Shown here one piece after another: positions 1 to 9,573 of a stretch of DNA of 64,000 nt. The notes under the pieces were generated by a model. That model saw only the letters and a list, made by a program, of their open reading frames with translations, did no database searches and had not been told where the DNA came from. The number at the start of each line of letters is the position of its first letter. Positions within the stretch are counted from its first letter, which is position 1. Source of the DNA: an uncultured Blastocatellia bacterium (lineage in GTDB: Bacteria > Acidobacteriota > Blastocatellia > HR10); NCBI GenBank assembly GCA_937934295.1, contig CALHAI010000021.1, positions 1 through 64,000 of the forward strand. Direction: 5' to 3'. The position numbers were made by a program, and so were the translations under genes.

Positions 1-842
1 TGAAGCCGCACCCCATGACTCCGCTCATCGGCCAGAATCGCCACCCGACGGCACGCCTCGCGAAAAGCTTCCGCCGAGACAACGGCCCGCGCCGCCGAAT
101 CCTTCGGAATCACCAGCTCGTAATTCGGAAATTGCCCCGTAAGCAGCCGTCCGACCAACTCCCGCCCGGCAACGCGAAAGTACACGTGGTTGGCATCCGT
201 CGCGAATTCAACCTCCTGCTTGTCCGCCTGCTCAATGAGCCGACCGAGCTCCTGCATCATCTTCTTCGGAATCAAGCACGCGCTTCTCTCCGAAGGTGGC
301 GGAGCGCTCTCCCACAGTGCCAACCGATGCCCATCAGTCGCAACAAGCCGTATACCGGCATCCCACCATTCCGCCTGCACCCCGGTGAGCGTATACCGCG
401 CCTCCTCTATCGTCGTCGCGAAGATCACCCGCTCGATTCCGGACGACAACTGCTCGGCCGAAAGCGTGCGCCCGCTCTCGGGAAAGGTCGGCACATCGGG
501 AAAATTCTCCGCAGCGAGCCCCGCAAGTCGAAACCGCGACCGCCCGCAGACAAGCGTCACCCGCTGCTCGGTCCCAGAAAGCTCAATCGGTTCATCCGGA
601 AGCGCCCGCACGATCTCAAAGAGTTTTCGTGCGGGAAGACACACGACTCCTTCCTCCCTGACCTCCGCCTCACACCACAGCCGCATGCTCACGTCCAAAT
701 CCGTCCCCGTAAGCTGCACCCTCCCATCCCGTGCCTCCAATCGAACATACGCCAAAATGGGAATCGTGTGTTTCCGCTCGACAACCGTCTGTACCAGTCC
801 AAGCTCCCTTTGAAACCCTGACTTGACAAGCTGTACATGCAT
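1..842 (-). CDS. dnaN: DNA polymerase III beta sliding clamp (3' part outside window)
   Basis: Minus-strand translation from ATG at 842 reads MHVQLVKSGFQRELGLVQTVVERKHTIPILAYVRLEARDGRVQLTGTDLDVSM..., typical DnaN N-terminus; runs off the left edge, so it is absent from the ORF track. Confidence 0.93.
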   Translation of the reverse strand, partial: MHVQLVKSGFQRELGLVQTVVERKHTIPILAYVRLEARDGRVQLTGTDLDVSMRLWCEAEVREEGVVCLPARKLFEIVRALPDEPIELSGTEQRVTLVCGRSRFRLAGLAAENFPDVPTFPESGRTLSAEQLSSGIERVIFATTIEEARYTLTGVQAEWWDAGIRLVATDGHRLALWESAPPPSERSACLIPKKMMQELGRLIEQADKQEVEFATDANHVYFRVAGRELVGRLLTGQFPNYELVIPKDSAARAVVSAEAFREACRRVAILADERSHGVRL

Positions 843-1094
843 AGCTACTTCTCCTTACTCTCTCCAGAGATTTTTAAAAAAGCTAAAGATAAAGCCAGTA
901 GTCGTAGTAGGTGCTGTGGAAATGTGGATGATTTCCAGCAAGCGCATGAAATGAATATACTTACTTGCCTTTCGGCTTGTGGAAAACATTGTGGAAGAAC
1001 TGTGGAAGCCTGTGGAAGAATGTCCCATCTGGAGGATTTCCACAAATTTCCACAAGCCATCCACAAGGGGGGTCTGTGGAAAACCATAGCAAGT
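843..1094. other. oriC: Putative chromosomal replication origin (oriC) between dnaA and dnaN
   Basis: Noncoding gap between dnaA and dnaN; about ten TGTGGAAn/nTTCCACA-type boxes between 915 and 1083; AT-rich tract tttttaaaaaagctaaagataaa near 871-893; TAG-type trinucleotide run next to two boxes. Confidence 0.78.
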
Positions 1095-2486
1095 CTATTT
1101 TAATCTATCAATTAGGCTGTTGATGATCCTGTGGAAATCTTCTCGCTGCTCGTACAGCTCGCTGATCTTGTTGATGCTGTGCAGCACGGTCGTATGATGT
1201 TTCCCGCCGAATTCTCGACCGATCTCTGGAAGACTCGCTTTGGTCAGGCGCTTGCACAGGTACATGGCGATCTGTCGAGGCTCGGCGACCGAGCGCGAGT
1301 TGTTCTTTGACTTCAGATCGGAAACTCTCAAACCGAAGTAGTCAGCCACCGTCTTCTGAATCAATTCGATTGTGATCGTCTTCTCCTCCTCCTCGTCCAC
1401 GAGCCCGCGAAGCGTTTCTTGGGCGAGCCCGAGAGTGATGGGACGCCCGGTCAACGAGGAATAGGCGATTAAGCGGATCAGGGCGCCTTCCAACTCGCGG
1501 ATGTTCGATTTGATCTTGCTCGCGATGAAGAGCGCCACGTTATCCGGGAGAGTGAGCTTCTCCTGCTCGGCCTTTCGCCTCAAAATGGCGACCTTGGTCT
1601 CCAAATCCGGGGGTTGAATGTCGGCGATCAAACCCCACTCGAATCGGGAGTGGAGTCGCTCTTCGAGCGTGGGGATCTCGCGGGGCGGACAATCGCTGGT
1701 GATGACAATCTGTTTTTGCGCGTCGTAGAGCGCGTTGAACGTGTGGAAGAACTCCTCCTGCGTGCGCTCCTTTCCGGCGAGAAATTGGATGTCATCAATG
1801 AGCAGCACGTCTATATTCCGATACCGCTCGCGAAAAGCTAGAGTCTTATCGTAGCGAATGGCGTTGATCAGCTCGTTCATAAAGCGCTCCGAGGAGACGT
1901 AGGTGAGGCGCAAGTGTTTATTCTTGGCCAGAATGGCGTGGCCAATGGCATGCATGAGATGCGTTTTCCCCAGTCCCACACCGCCATAGATGTAAAGGGG
2001 ATTATAAGCCTTCGAGGGCGCTTCGGCTACGGCCAAAGCCGCTGCATGTGCAAATTGATTCGAGGAGCCGACGACGAATGTGTCGAACGTATATCGAGGA
2101 TTCAGCGGCAGCTCGACCGGTTCCAGGTCCACAAACCGCGTCATCGGAGGGACGATCAGATCGCTCTCCTCTCCTTCAAAGAGCGAGAGCCCGACGTGAT
2201 TCTCCGGGACGTCTCCCGAGGGAGTCCATTCGGGGGCTTCTCTCTCCCCACTGACCAGGAAGCGAATCGTATGATTCTTCAGGTGAAGCTCGGCGAGCGC
2301 TTCCTCGATCACATCCATGTAATTGTCCGTGATCCAGTCCCGAAACATCGCATTTGGTGCTTCGACGGTTATCGTGTCATTCTTCACCTCGCGGAAGATC
2401 AAAGGCGAAAACCAGGTGCTGAAGCTGTGGTGATTGACCCTCTTCTCTATGGCCGAAAGCAGCGCGTCCCAGATCTGATGCGACAT
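1095..2486 (-). CDS. dnaA: Chromosomal replication initiator DnaA
   Basis: 463 aa; Walker [17 protein letters not shown], Walker [27 protein letters not shown]-terminal [19 protein letters not shown] DnaA signature. Confidence 0.98.
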   Translation of the reverse strand: MSHQIWDALLSAIEKRVNHHSFSTWFSPLIFREVKNDTITVEAPNAMFRDWITDNYMDVIEEALAELHLKNHTIRFLVSGEREAPEWTPSGDVPENHVGLSLFEGEESDLIVPPMTRFVDLEPVELPLNPRYTFDTFVVGSSNQFAHAAALAVAEAPSKAYNPLYIYGGVGLGKTHLMHAIGHAILAKNKHLRLTYVSSERFMNELINAIRYDKTLAFRERYRNIDVLLIDDIQFLAGKERTQEEFFHTFNALYDAQKQIVITSDCPPREIPTLEERLHSRFEWGLIADIQPPDLETKVAILRRKAEQEKLTLPDNVALFIASKIKSNIRELEGALIRLIAYSSLTGRPITLGLAQETLRGLVDEEEEKTITIELIQKTVADYFGLRVSDLKSKNNSRSVAEPRQIAMYLCKRLTKASLPEIGREFGGKHHTTVLHSINKISELYEQREDFHRIINSLIDRLK

Positions 2487-2595
2487 AGGTCCCGCTCCTT
2501 ATCGAAGTTTTCGCTCCAGCTTTGCTCAACAAGAGAGAAATCTTTGGGTCGAGCCGACCGTCTCGACCCCATTGAGGAAACGCGAGTAATCGGAG

Positions 2596-2615
2596 TTTTC
2601 CACAAGTTTTCCACA
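2596..2615. promoter_or_regulatory. Tandem TTTTCCACA boxes upstream of dnaA (possible DnaA autoregulatory sites)
   Basis: TTTTCCACA at 2596-2604 and 2607-2615, 11 bp apart, same motif family as the dnaA-dnaN gap. Confidence 0.5.
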
Positions 2616-2859
2616 ACCCCAGAAATCTCAGCCTTAAATTCGACTTTAATCACATAAGTGCCTCTATTCTCAATAGCTTACCTTGTTGAAAACCCGCCAG
2701 AGATTAGCACAAAATCGCCCGTTTGGCAAGAAAAATCCACAGGCCACTCGAAAAATTTTTCCGGCCTTGGATAGCAGCCTTTATCGCCTTGGTGGCAGCA
2801 CTTGGCGAGAATCTAGGTAGACCGCGTAGGAGGAGCGGTCTCCTGCTTGAGGACGGGTG

Positions 2860-3066
2860 TCACGGGCTTGGGCGATAAGCCTGAAGGATTCGGCGTCCTT
2901 CCTCGCTTTTCGGGTCAATCGTACGCAGATGCTTTCTCCCTTTCATGACCCAGATTGCCGCGATCTCGCCATCTTTCTCGACGGCGTGATAGGTGATCTC
3001 CTCCTCTTGAGTCGCCGCCGTTTCCTGCTCGTGCTTCTCTTCCATATTCGTTCCCTCCCCTCCCAC
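2860..3066 (-). CDS. Small hypothetical protein (68 aa)
   Basis: ORF MGGEGTNMEEKHEQETAATQEEEITYHAVEKDGEIAAIWVMKGRKHLRTIDPKSEEGRRILQAYRPSP, collinear with downstream genes. Confidence 0.5.
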   Translation of the reverse strand: MGGEGTNMEEKHEQETAATQEEEITYHAVEKDGEIAAIWVMKGRKHLRTIDPKSEEGRRILQAYRPSP

Positions 3067-3099
3067 ATTGTGCGTTGGAAGGCGCTGCCCGTCAAGCCG

Positions 3100-3504
3100 C
3101 TATCGCGTAGCTTCTACCTCTCCGGCGGCGCTGACCACATGTTCGTGGGACTTCTCCCGCGTCTCTGTGAAGGTCGTGATGCTCCCTTCCCATTCGGCGC
3201 CTTCGTCTACGCGAAGGATAGGCGTTGAGACATCCCCTCGTATGCGAGCCGTACTGAGAAAGTGCGCCTTCTTTTTAGCGATGACATTACCAATGAGCAT
3301 CCCGCCAAGGGTGAGGATGCCGACTTCGACGTCTCCCTCGATGAGGCCCTTCTCGCCGACGACAAGCTCTCCATCGGAGATCACTTTTCCCTTGATATGT
3401 CCATGCAGATGCATGACATCGGAGAACCTCAGATCGCCAATGACCTGCGTCCCTTCATCGAGGAATCCACGGACTTCCACAGCAGGCTCTTTTCGGAATC
3501 TCAT
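3100..3504 (-). CDS. Bactofilin family (DUF583) polymer-forming cytoskeletal protein
   Basis: GDLRFSDVMHLHGHIKGKVISDGELVVGEKGLIEGDVEVGILTLGGMLIGNVIAKKK, a repeated beta-helix pattern. Confidence 0.85.
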   Translation of the reverse strand: MRFRKEPAVEVRGFLDEGTQVIGDLRFSDVMHLHGHIKGKVISDGELVVGEKGLIEGDVEVGILTLGGMLIGNVIAKKKAHFLSTARIRGDVSTPILRVDEGAEWEGSITTFTETREKSHEHVVSAAGEVEATR

Positions 3505-4358
3505 GATGCCGCGTCTCCTTTCCGAAGAATGAGCGTGTAGAGGCGTTCGAGATCAGCGGTCGAGTAGTACTCGATCTCGATCTTCCCTCCAATGGCTCCG
3601 GGGATGATCCGCACCTTTGTTCCCAGATATCGGCTGAGCCGTTCAGCGGCCGCGCGAAGATGCGGATCCGAGGGCGCGCGCTCCCTCCGTGTGCGATGCG
3701 GCAGCGCAACATTCTGGCGTCGCACAGCGGTCTCAGTTTCGCGCACAGAGAGTCCCCGAGCGAGGATCTCTTGAGCCAGTTGCTTCTGAGCCTCAGCCGA
3801 AGAAAGCCCAAGAAGGGCTTTCGCATGTCCGAAGGAGATCTTCCCTTCCTCGATCAGAGCCTGGACTTCGCCGGGAAGGCGGAGCAATCTCAACGAGTTG
3901 GCGATCGAGGTGCGATCGCGGCCGACGCGACGGGCGATCTCTTCCTGTGTCAGGCCGAGCTGTTCGACAAGCCGCTGATAGGCATGCGCTTCTTCGATGG
4001 GGTTGAGATCCTCGCGTTGAATGTTCTCGATGAGCGAGAGTTCCAGCACCTGTTCATCGGGGACATCGCGGACGACGGCCGGGACTTTCAGCAGTCCGGC
4101 CAACTGAGCCGCTCGCCATCGGCGTTCTCCGGCGATGATCTCGTAGCGGAGGCCGCGGCGGCGCACGACGATCGGCTGCACGAGGCCATGGGCGCGGATC
4201 GAGTCGGCCAATTCGCGCAGGCGACTTTCGTCGTAGCGCGTGCGGGGCTGATGTGGGTTCGGATCAATGAGGTCAAGGTCCAGCTCGGTGATCTGCTCCG
4301 CTGCTGCTGTCTCACCAAGGAGCGCTTCAAGTCCTCTGCCGAGCGCCTTTCGCGTCAT
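3501..4358 (-). CDS. parB: Chromosome partitioning protein ParB
   Basis: Internal start MTRKALGRGLEALLGET; ANPHQPRTRYDE-like region, GERRWRAAQLAGL, ENIQREDLNPIEEAHAYQRL, HTH motif. The longer ORF (to 4643) is an N-terminal artefact overlapping parA. Confidence 0.95.
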   Translation of the reverse strand: MTRKALGRGLEALLGETAAAEQITELDLDLIDPNPHQPRTRYDESRLRELADSIRAHGLVQPIVVRRRGLRYEIIAGERRWRAAQLAGLLKVPAVVRDVPDEQVLELSLIENIQREDLNPIEEAHAYQRLVEQLGLTQEEIARRVGRDRTSIANSLRLLRLPGEVQALIEEGKISFGHAKALLGLSSAEAQKQLAQEILARGLSVRETETAVRRQNVALPHRTRRERAPSDPHLRAAAERLSRYLGTKVRIIPGAIGGKIEIEYYSTADLERLYTLILRKGDAAS

Positions 4359-5175
4359 GGTTGAGAACCTCCAGGGCGAGAGTTCGATAGCTCTCCGCTC
4401 CACGGGAGCGATCATCGTAGAGGATGATGGGCTTGCCGTGACTCGGAGCTTCGGCCAAGCGCACGTTACGTGGGATGACCGTCTGAAAGACCTGCGAGCC
4501 GAGGAAATCCCTGAGATCGGCCATGACCTGATGCGAGAGGTTCGTGCGTTCGTCGTGCATAGTGAGGAGAAATCCCTCGATCTGAAGGCGTGGGTTGAAC
4601 TGCCGCCGGATGCGGACGAGCGTGTCCCATAACTCGGAGACACCTTCCAGAGCGTAATATTCGCACTGAATGGGCACGAGCACCGAATCGGCAGCCGTCA
4701 GCGCGTTGAGCGTGAGAAGCCCGAGCGAGGGTGGGCAATCGATGAAGATGAAGTCGTACTGGTCTCGGATAGGATCGAGGGCGTCGCGGAGGCGATATTC
4801 GCGCCGCTCCATGTCCACGAGCTCGACTTCGGCACCGGTGAGGTTGCGTTCCGAGGGCACGAGCCAGAGCGTGGCGATCTCGGTCGGATGGATGAGGTTC
4901 ACAATCGGCTCGCCGAAGATGAGGGCATGATAGATCGATTTCCGAATGGCACCTCGTCGGAGTCCAAGCCCTGAGGTGGCGTTGGCTTGGGGATCGAAGT
5001 CCACAAGCAGGACACGCCGGTCAAGAGCGGCGAGCGCGGCCGAGAGATTGACGGCTGTCGTGGTCTTGCCCACGCCTCCCTTTTGGTTGGCAATAGCGAT
5101 CGTGCGACCTATCGTCACGTCGGCGTGAAGATAGCACAAAATGGCGAAGTTGAAAAGCCGAATTTTCCGTTCCAC
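4327..5175 (-). CDS. parA: Chromosome partitioning ATPase ParA
   Basis: GRTIAIANQKGGVGKTTTAVNLSAALAALDRRVLLVDFDPQANATSGLG deviant Walker A; true start may be GTG at about 5118. Confidence 0.95.
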   Translation of the reverse strand: MERKIRLFNFAILCYLHADVTIGRTIAIANQKGGVGKTTTAVNLSAALAALDRRVLLVDFDPQANATSGLGLRRGAIRKSIYHALIFGEPIVNLIHPTEIATLWLVPSERNLTGAEVELVDMERREYRLRDALDPIRDQYDFIFIDCPPSLGLLTLNALTAADSVLVPIQCEYYALEGVSELWDTLVRIRRQFNPRLQIEGFLLTMHDERTNLSHQVMADLRDFLGSQVFQTVIPRNVRLAEAPSHGKPIILYDDRSRGAESYRTLALEVLNHDAKGARQRT

Positions 5176-5183
5176 GAGGAACG
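5168..5183. promoter_or_regulatory. parS: Imperfect parS-like palindrome cGTTCCACGAGGAACg
   Basis: GTTCCACGAGGAAC at 5169-5182; one mismatch from the palindrome 28 bp downstream. Confidence 0.6.
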
Positions 5184-5195
5184 CCAGCCAGGTGC

Positions 5196-5211
5196 TGTTC
5201 CACGTGGAACC
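5196..5211. promoter_or_regulatory. parS: parS site TGTTCCACGTGGAACc
   Basis: Perfect 14-bp palindrome GTTCCACGTGGAAC, close to the canonical parS TGTTTCACGTGAAACA, between parA and rsmG. Confidence 0.85.
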
Positions 5212-5213
5212 TC

Positions 5214-5861
5214 TCAGCAGGCCGACCGCTCAAGAAGGAGCACTCGTCGCTCTCGTGCATAGGGGATGGGGAGAGAGCGCCAAGCCCACCCGGAGTCGGC
5301 ATGGCGGGCAACGGCCCGCTCCAGATCGCCCCCTCCAAGAAGGAGGACTTGCCGACATTCCTTGGCAAAAGCCAGAAGTTCGGGAACCCGCTCCATCATG
5401 CGCTCGAGCGCTCGACAAAGAAGTGCGTCGAAATCTCGACGGTCGTAGGCCTCAAACCGCTCGCGAACGACCTCGACATTTTCAAGGCCGAGTCGGCGGA
5501 CCACCTCCATGAGGAAAACGGCGCGCTTTCTGTCCTTCTCGATCAAGACCACTTCGACGTCCGGCCGCGCCATAGCCAATGGTATCCCTGGGAATCCCCC
5601 TCCCGATCCCACATCGGCGATCCGCCGAACCGAAGGGAGCAAGAATTCTCCGATATATAACGATTCCACATAGTGAAATCGGGCCGCCTCTTCGGGCTCG
5701 ATGATCCGCGTGAGATTGATCCGTTCGTTCCAACGAAGTAGAAGCTCGTAGTGATCGCCAAGTTTGTGATAGAGCACCTCCGGAAGGGAGAGGCCGAACC
5801 GTTCCGCCCACGCCCTCGCGTGCACGCAAAATTCTTCCCGTTTACGCGCGGATTCGCTCAC
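5214..5861 (-). CDS. rsmG: 16S rRNA m7G527 methyltransferase RsmG (GidB)
   Basis: [48 protein letters not shown]. Confidence 0.93.
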   Translation of the reverse strand: MSESARKREEFCVHARAWAERFGLSLPEVLYHKLGDHYELLLRWNERINLTRIIEPEEAARFHYVESLYIGEFLLPSVRRIADVGSGGGFPGIPLAMARPDVEVVLIEKDRKRAVFLMEVVRRLGLENVEVVRERFEAYDRRDFDALLCRALERMMERVPELLAFAKECRQVLLLGGGDLERAVARHADSGWAWRSLPIPYARERRVLLLERSAC

Positions 5862-7743
5862 GCCGAGACCGTAACTCGAGATGGATGTTTAAAAGCGTCA
5901 AAGCTGCCGGCGTCATGCCCGGAATCCGACGCGCCTGTCCAAGCGTCCGGGGCCGAATCCGTGTCAGCTTCTCCACGGTCTCCCGCGAGAGCCCCGAGAT
6001 CTGCCCGAAATCCAAATCTTCGGGGATCACCCGCGTCTCCATCCGCTCGAGCTTCTCCGCCAATTGGTGCTGGCTCTCAATATACCCCGCGTACTTCAAG
6101 TCATTCACCGCAACCCGAAGCTCCTCCCAATCCATGCGCTCCCGTAATGCATCGGGCAGAAGAATCGCGACATGTTCGACCTCGACCTCGGGACGACAGA
6201 CGAGCTTCGCCAAAAGCATCGGCTCATTCAATCGAATCCCCGTCGCCTCACTGAAGCGCTCAAAGCTAGGCATCTCACTCTTGATCTTCGTATTCCAGAA
6301 GTAATGCTTGAGCATTTCTATATTCTCTCGTTTCTTTGAAAATTCGATGTATCGCTCTTTGCTTATCATCCCTATTTGATAACCGATTTCGGTGAGCCGC
6401 ATATCCGCGTTATCATGACGAAGGAGCAAGCGTAATTCAGCTCTGGATGTGAACATACGATAGGGTTCGTCCACCCCCTTCGTCACTAAATCGTCAATGA
6501 GGATGCCGATGTAGGCTTGGGAACGGCCGAGTACAAGAGGGTCTTCGCCTCGAACACGCAAGGCAGCATTGATTCCGGCCATGATGCCTTGAGCGGCCGC
6601 CTCTTCGTATCCGGTCGTCCCGTTGATCTGGCCGGCATGAAAGAGGCCTCGGATGCGTTTGGTCTCCAACCAAGGGTGAAGTTCCGTCGGATCCACGAAG
6701 TCGTACTCGATAGCGTAGGCCGGGCGGATGAACTTCGCACGTTCTAATCCTGGGATCGTTCGCACGAATTCCAGTTGTACCTCGACGGGCATACTGGAGG
6801 AGATGCCATTCGGATAGACCTCGTCGGTGTAGTAGCCTTCGGGCTCAAGGAAGATCTGGTGTCGCTCCTTATCGGGGAACTTGACGATCTTGTCCTCGAT
6901 AGAGGGGCAATAGCGCGGGCCGATGCCTTGGATTTGTCCGCTATAGAGGGCGGACTTCTCGAGATTTCGGCGAATGACCTCGTGCGACTTCGGGGTCGTG
7001 TAGACGATGAAGCAATCAATAAGCGGCTGCGTGATGGCGCGCGTGGTGAACGAGAACGGTTGCGGAGGATCATCACTCGGCTGGCGTTCAGCTTGGGAGA
7101 AGTCAAGGGTTCGACCATCGAGGCGCGGCGGAGTTCCCGTCTTCAAGCGTCCGATGCGGAAGCCAATGTGGCGGAGGGTATCGGCCAGTTGCAACGAGGG
7201 TTTTTCGTTCAAGCGTCCGGCTGGGAACATCAATCGTCCGATATGGATGAGGCCACGCAGGAACGTTCCGGTCGTGAGCACGACAGCGCGAGCGGCCAAG
7301 GCCCGTCCATCGGCCAAACGAACGCCGTATATTTCACGGCCATTGGTGATGAGATCGGCGACTTCGCCTTCGAGGATCGAGAGACCGGGCGTCTCCCGAA
7401 GTCGCCGTTGCATTTCCCGACGATAGACGGTGCGGTCGCACTGGGCGCGCGGAGATTGAACGGCCGGTCCGCGGCTGCGATTGAGGACGCGGAAGTGGAT
7501 CCCGATGCGATCGGTGACCACGCCCATGAGACCGCCGAGGGCATCGATCTCGCGCACGAGATGGCCCTTGGCGATGCCACCGATGGCCGGATTGCAGGAC
7601 ATTTGAGCGATCAACTCGGCCGAGAGCGTGATGAGAGCCGTTCGGCAACCCATGCGCGCGGCCGCATGAGCCGCTTCGCAGCCGGCGTGTCCGCCGCCGA
7701 CGACGATCACATCGAACCGATCGTCGAAGTTCACCGCGTTCAT
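5842..7743 (-). CDS. mnmG: tRNA uridine 5-carboxymethylaminomethyl modification protein MnmG (GidA)
   Basis: [74 protein letters not shown]. Confidence 0.97.
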   Translation of the reverse strand: MNAVNFDDRFDVIVVGGGHAGCEAAHAAARMGCRTALITLSAELIAQMSCNPAIGGIAKGHLVREIDALGGLMGVVTDRIGIHFRVLNRSRGPAVQSPRAQCDRTVYRREMQRRLRETPGLSILEGEVADLITNGREIYGVRLADGRALAARAVVLTTGTFLRGLIHIGRLMFPAGRLNEKPSLQLADTLRHIGFRIGRLKTGTPPRLDGRTLDFSQAERQPSDDPPQPFSFTTRAITQPLIDCFIVYTTPKSHEVIRRNLEKSALYSGQIQGIGPRYCPSIEDKIVKFPDKERHQIFLEPEGYYTDEVYPNGISSSMPVEVQLEFVRTIPGLERAKFIRPAYAIEYDFVDPTELHPWLETKRIRGLFHAGQINGTTGYEEAAAQGIMAGINAALRVRGEDPLVLGRSQAYIGILIDDLVTKGVDEPYRMFTSRAELRLLLRHDNADMRLTEIGYQIGMISKERYIEFSKKRENIEMLKHYFWNTKIKSEMPSFERFSEATGIRLNEPMLLAKLVCRPEVEVEHVAILLPDALRERMDWEELRVAVNDLKYAGYIESQHQLAEKLERMETRVIPEDLDFGQISGLSRETVEKLTRIRPRTLGQARRIPGMTPAALTLLNIHLELRSRRERIRA

Positions 7744-9125
7744 TTCCCGATGCAGAAGGTCGAGAAGATCTGGTTCAGGATGTCCTCGATCGTCACCTCG
7801 CCCGTGATCTCTCCCAAGCAGCGAAGCGCGTCATGCAGTCCCACAAGCGCGACCTCTTCCGAGTAACCCTCCTTGAGCGCGCGGCGCGCCTGAACGATGG
7901 CGTCGCGCGCAGCGATGATCAGCCGATGATGGCGGGCATTGGTGAGTATAACATCCTCGGGCTGGAACGCGCTACCGGAAGTGATGATCTCCAGGATCTG
8001 TCGTCGAAGTTCGTCCAGGCCTTGACCCGTCAGAGCCGAGACGCGGCAGAGGGGAGCGGTCTCTTGAAGCGCTTGAATCGCCTCCGGGTCGAGCCCTTCA
8101 GGGAGGTCGTGCTTGTTGAGCGCGAGGAGGCGCGGCACTGAGCAGGTGGCTTCAAGGACCATCCGATCGTCCTCATCGAGTGGCTGCGAACCATCCAGGA
8201 CGACGAGCACGAGATCGGCATCGGCGATGGCCTCTCGGCTACGTTCGATCCCCAAGCACTCCACCCGATCGCTCGCTTCGCGCAAGCCCGCCGTATCTAC
8301 GAGATGCACGGGGATGCCTTCGATCGAGGCCGTCTCGATGAGCATATCGCGCGTCGTCCCTGGGATCTCGGTCACAATGGCGCGCTCGCGAGAGAGAAGG
8401 CGGTTAAAGAGGCTCGATTTCCCCACGTTCGGCTTCCCCACGATGGCGATGTGAATTCCTTCGCGGACGATGCGTCCGGCTGTGTATTGTGCGGCGATGG
8501 CTTCAAGCTCGGCGATCGCGCCATCGAGTCGTGCCATGAGCGAGGAGCGACTCTCGGTCAGGACATCATCCTCGACGAATTCGACAGCCGTCTCCATCTG
8601 TATGATCGCGTCCACGAGTGATTGTCGGATCGGGCGAAGGCGTCGAGAGAGGTTCCCTTGCATCTGCCGCAAAGCAGCGCGGGCTTGTGTGACGGTTTGC
8701 GCCTCGATGAGGTCACGGATCGCTTCAGCTTGAACGAGATCTATGCGCCCGTTGAGGAAAGCGCGCAGGGTGAACTCTCCCGGTCCGGCGGCGCGCGCGC
8801 CATGTTCGAGCGCAAGGTCCAAGACTCGTCGCAGCACAACGGGGCTTCCGTGGCAGCTCAGCTCGACGACGTCTTCTCCCGTGTAGCTGTGCGGTCCAGG
8901 GAAGAAGGTGACGACGGCTTCGTCCACGAGATCTCCCGTATCGGGATCGCGAATCTCGCCAAAGGTCGCCCGACGTGGCGAGAGATCTGCACCTTCGGTC
9001 TTGGGACGGAAGATCCTATGGGCGATCTCTCGCGCTGCCGGACCGCTCAAGCGGACGATGCCGATGCCGCTGCGTCCAGGTGGCGTCGAGATGGCCGCGA
9101 TTGTATCTTCGGACAGGTAGGTCAT
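7740..9125 (-). CDS. mnmE: tRNA modification GTPase MnmE (TrmE)
   Basis: [28 protein letters not shown] start, [24 protein letters not shown]-terminal FCIGK. The ORF start at 9260 is probably too far upstream. Confidence 0.96.
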   Translation of the reverse strand: MTYLSEDTIAAISTPPGRSGIGIVRLSGPAAREIAHRIFRPKTEGADLSPRRATFGEIRDPDTGDLVDEAVVTFFPGPHSYTGEDVVELSCHGSPVVLRRVLDLALEHGARAAGPGEFTLRAFLNGRIDLVQAEAIRDLIEAQTVTQARAALRQMQGNLSRRLRPIRQSLVDAIIQMETAVEFVEDDVLTESRSSLMARLDGAIAELEAIAAQYTAGRIVREGIHIAIVGKPNVGKSSLFNRLLSRERAIVTEIPGTTRDMLIETASIEGIPVHLVDTAGLREASDRVECLGIERSREAIADADLVLVVLDGSQPLDEDDRMVLEATCSVPRLLALNKHDLPEGLDPEAIQALQETAPLCRVSALTGQGLDELRRQILEIITSGSAFQPEDVILTNARHHRLIIAARDAIVQARRALKEGYSEEVALVGLHDALRCLGEITGEVTIEDILNQIFSTFCIGK

Positions 9126-9524
9126 GGCTGTTCTCGTCGTGTGATGTCTCGGAAGATATTTTGCCGTTTGTGCGGGACAATGCGCAAAGCTTCGTTGAGG
9201 AGTCACACACCCCCATTCCCGCTTCACGTTGGTGAAGCGGATGACGGAACGTTCCATCAAGCCTGCGGCCGCGAGTGATCCAAGATCTCGCCTCGGGCAA
9301 TCCGAAAGGCGAGTCCGGTTGAGCCTAACCCCTCTGTTTCTTGCTGGGCGCCTGGTAGCCGGAGCGGGCGGTCACCTGGGCTCCGGGGATGTTGACCTCG
9401 ACACGAAGCGAGTGCCGGGTTTCGTCATGTTCCTGACCGGCAGCAGTATGTTCTCGGCATACGGTATGAGCAAGCACGGGAGGAAATCACGCCCGACTCG
9501 CAGTTTGACATAGATGTGGGGTTC

Positions 9525-9569
9525 AGTGGCGAGTGACAAGTGAGGAATCACCACTTACCACTCGCCACT
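9525..9569. terminator. Strong inverted repeat downstream of the TonB receptor gene
   Basis: AGTGGCGAGTG (9525-9535) and CACTCGCCACT (9559-9569), 11-bp perfect arms with additional inner AAGTG/CACTT pairing. Confidence 0.55.
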
Positions 9570-9573
9570 TTTC

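Noticed and set aside
15-821. 268-aa plus-strand ORF at the window start
   Set aside because: Antisense to dnaN, whose real ORF is truncated by the window edge and so missing from the track.
3501-4643. 380-aa version of ParB
   Set aside because: The first 95 residues lie within parA in another frame; MTRKALGRGLEALL at 4358 is the typical ParB start.
9372-9554. 60-aa minus ORF between mnmE and the TonB receptor
   Set aside because: Overlaps the strong inverted repeat and has no recognisable features.
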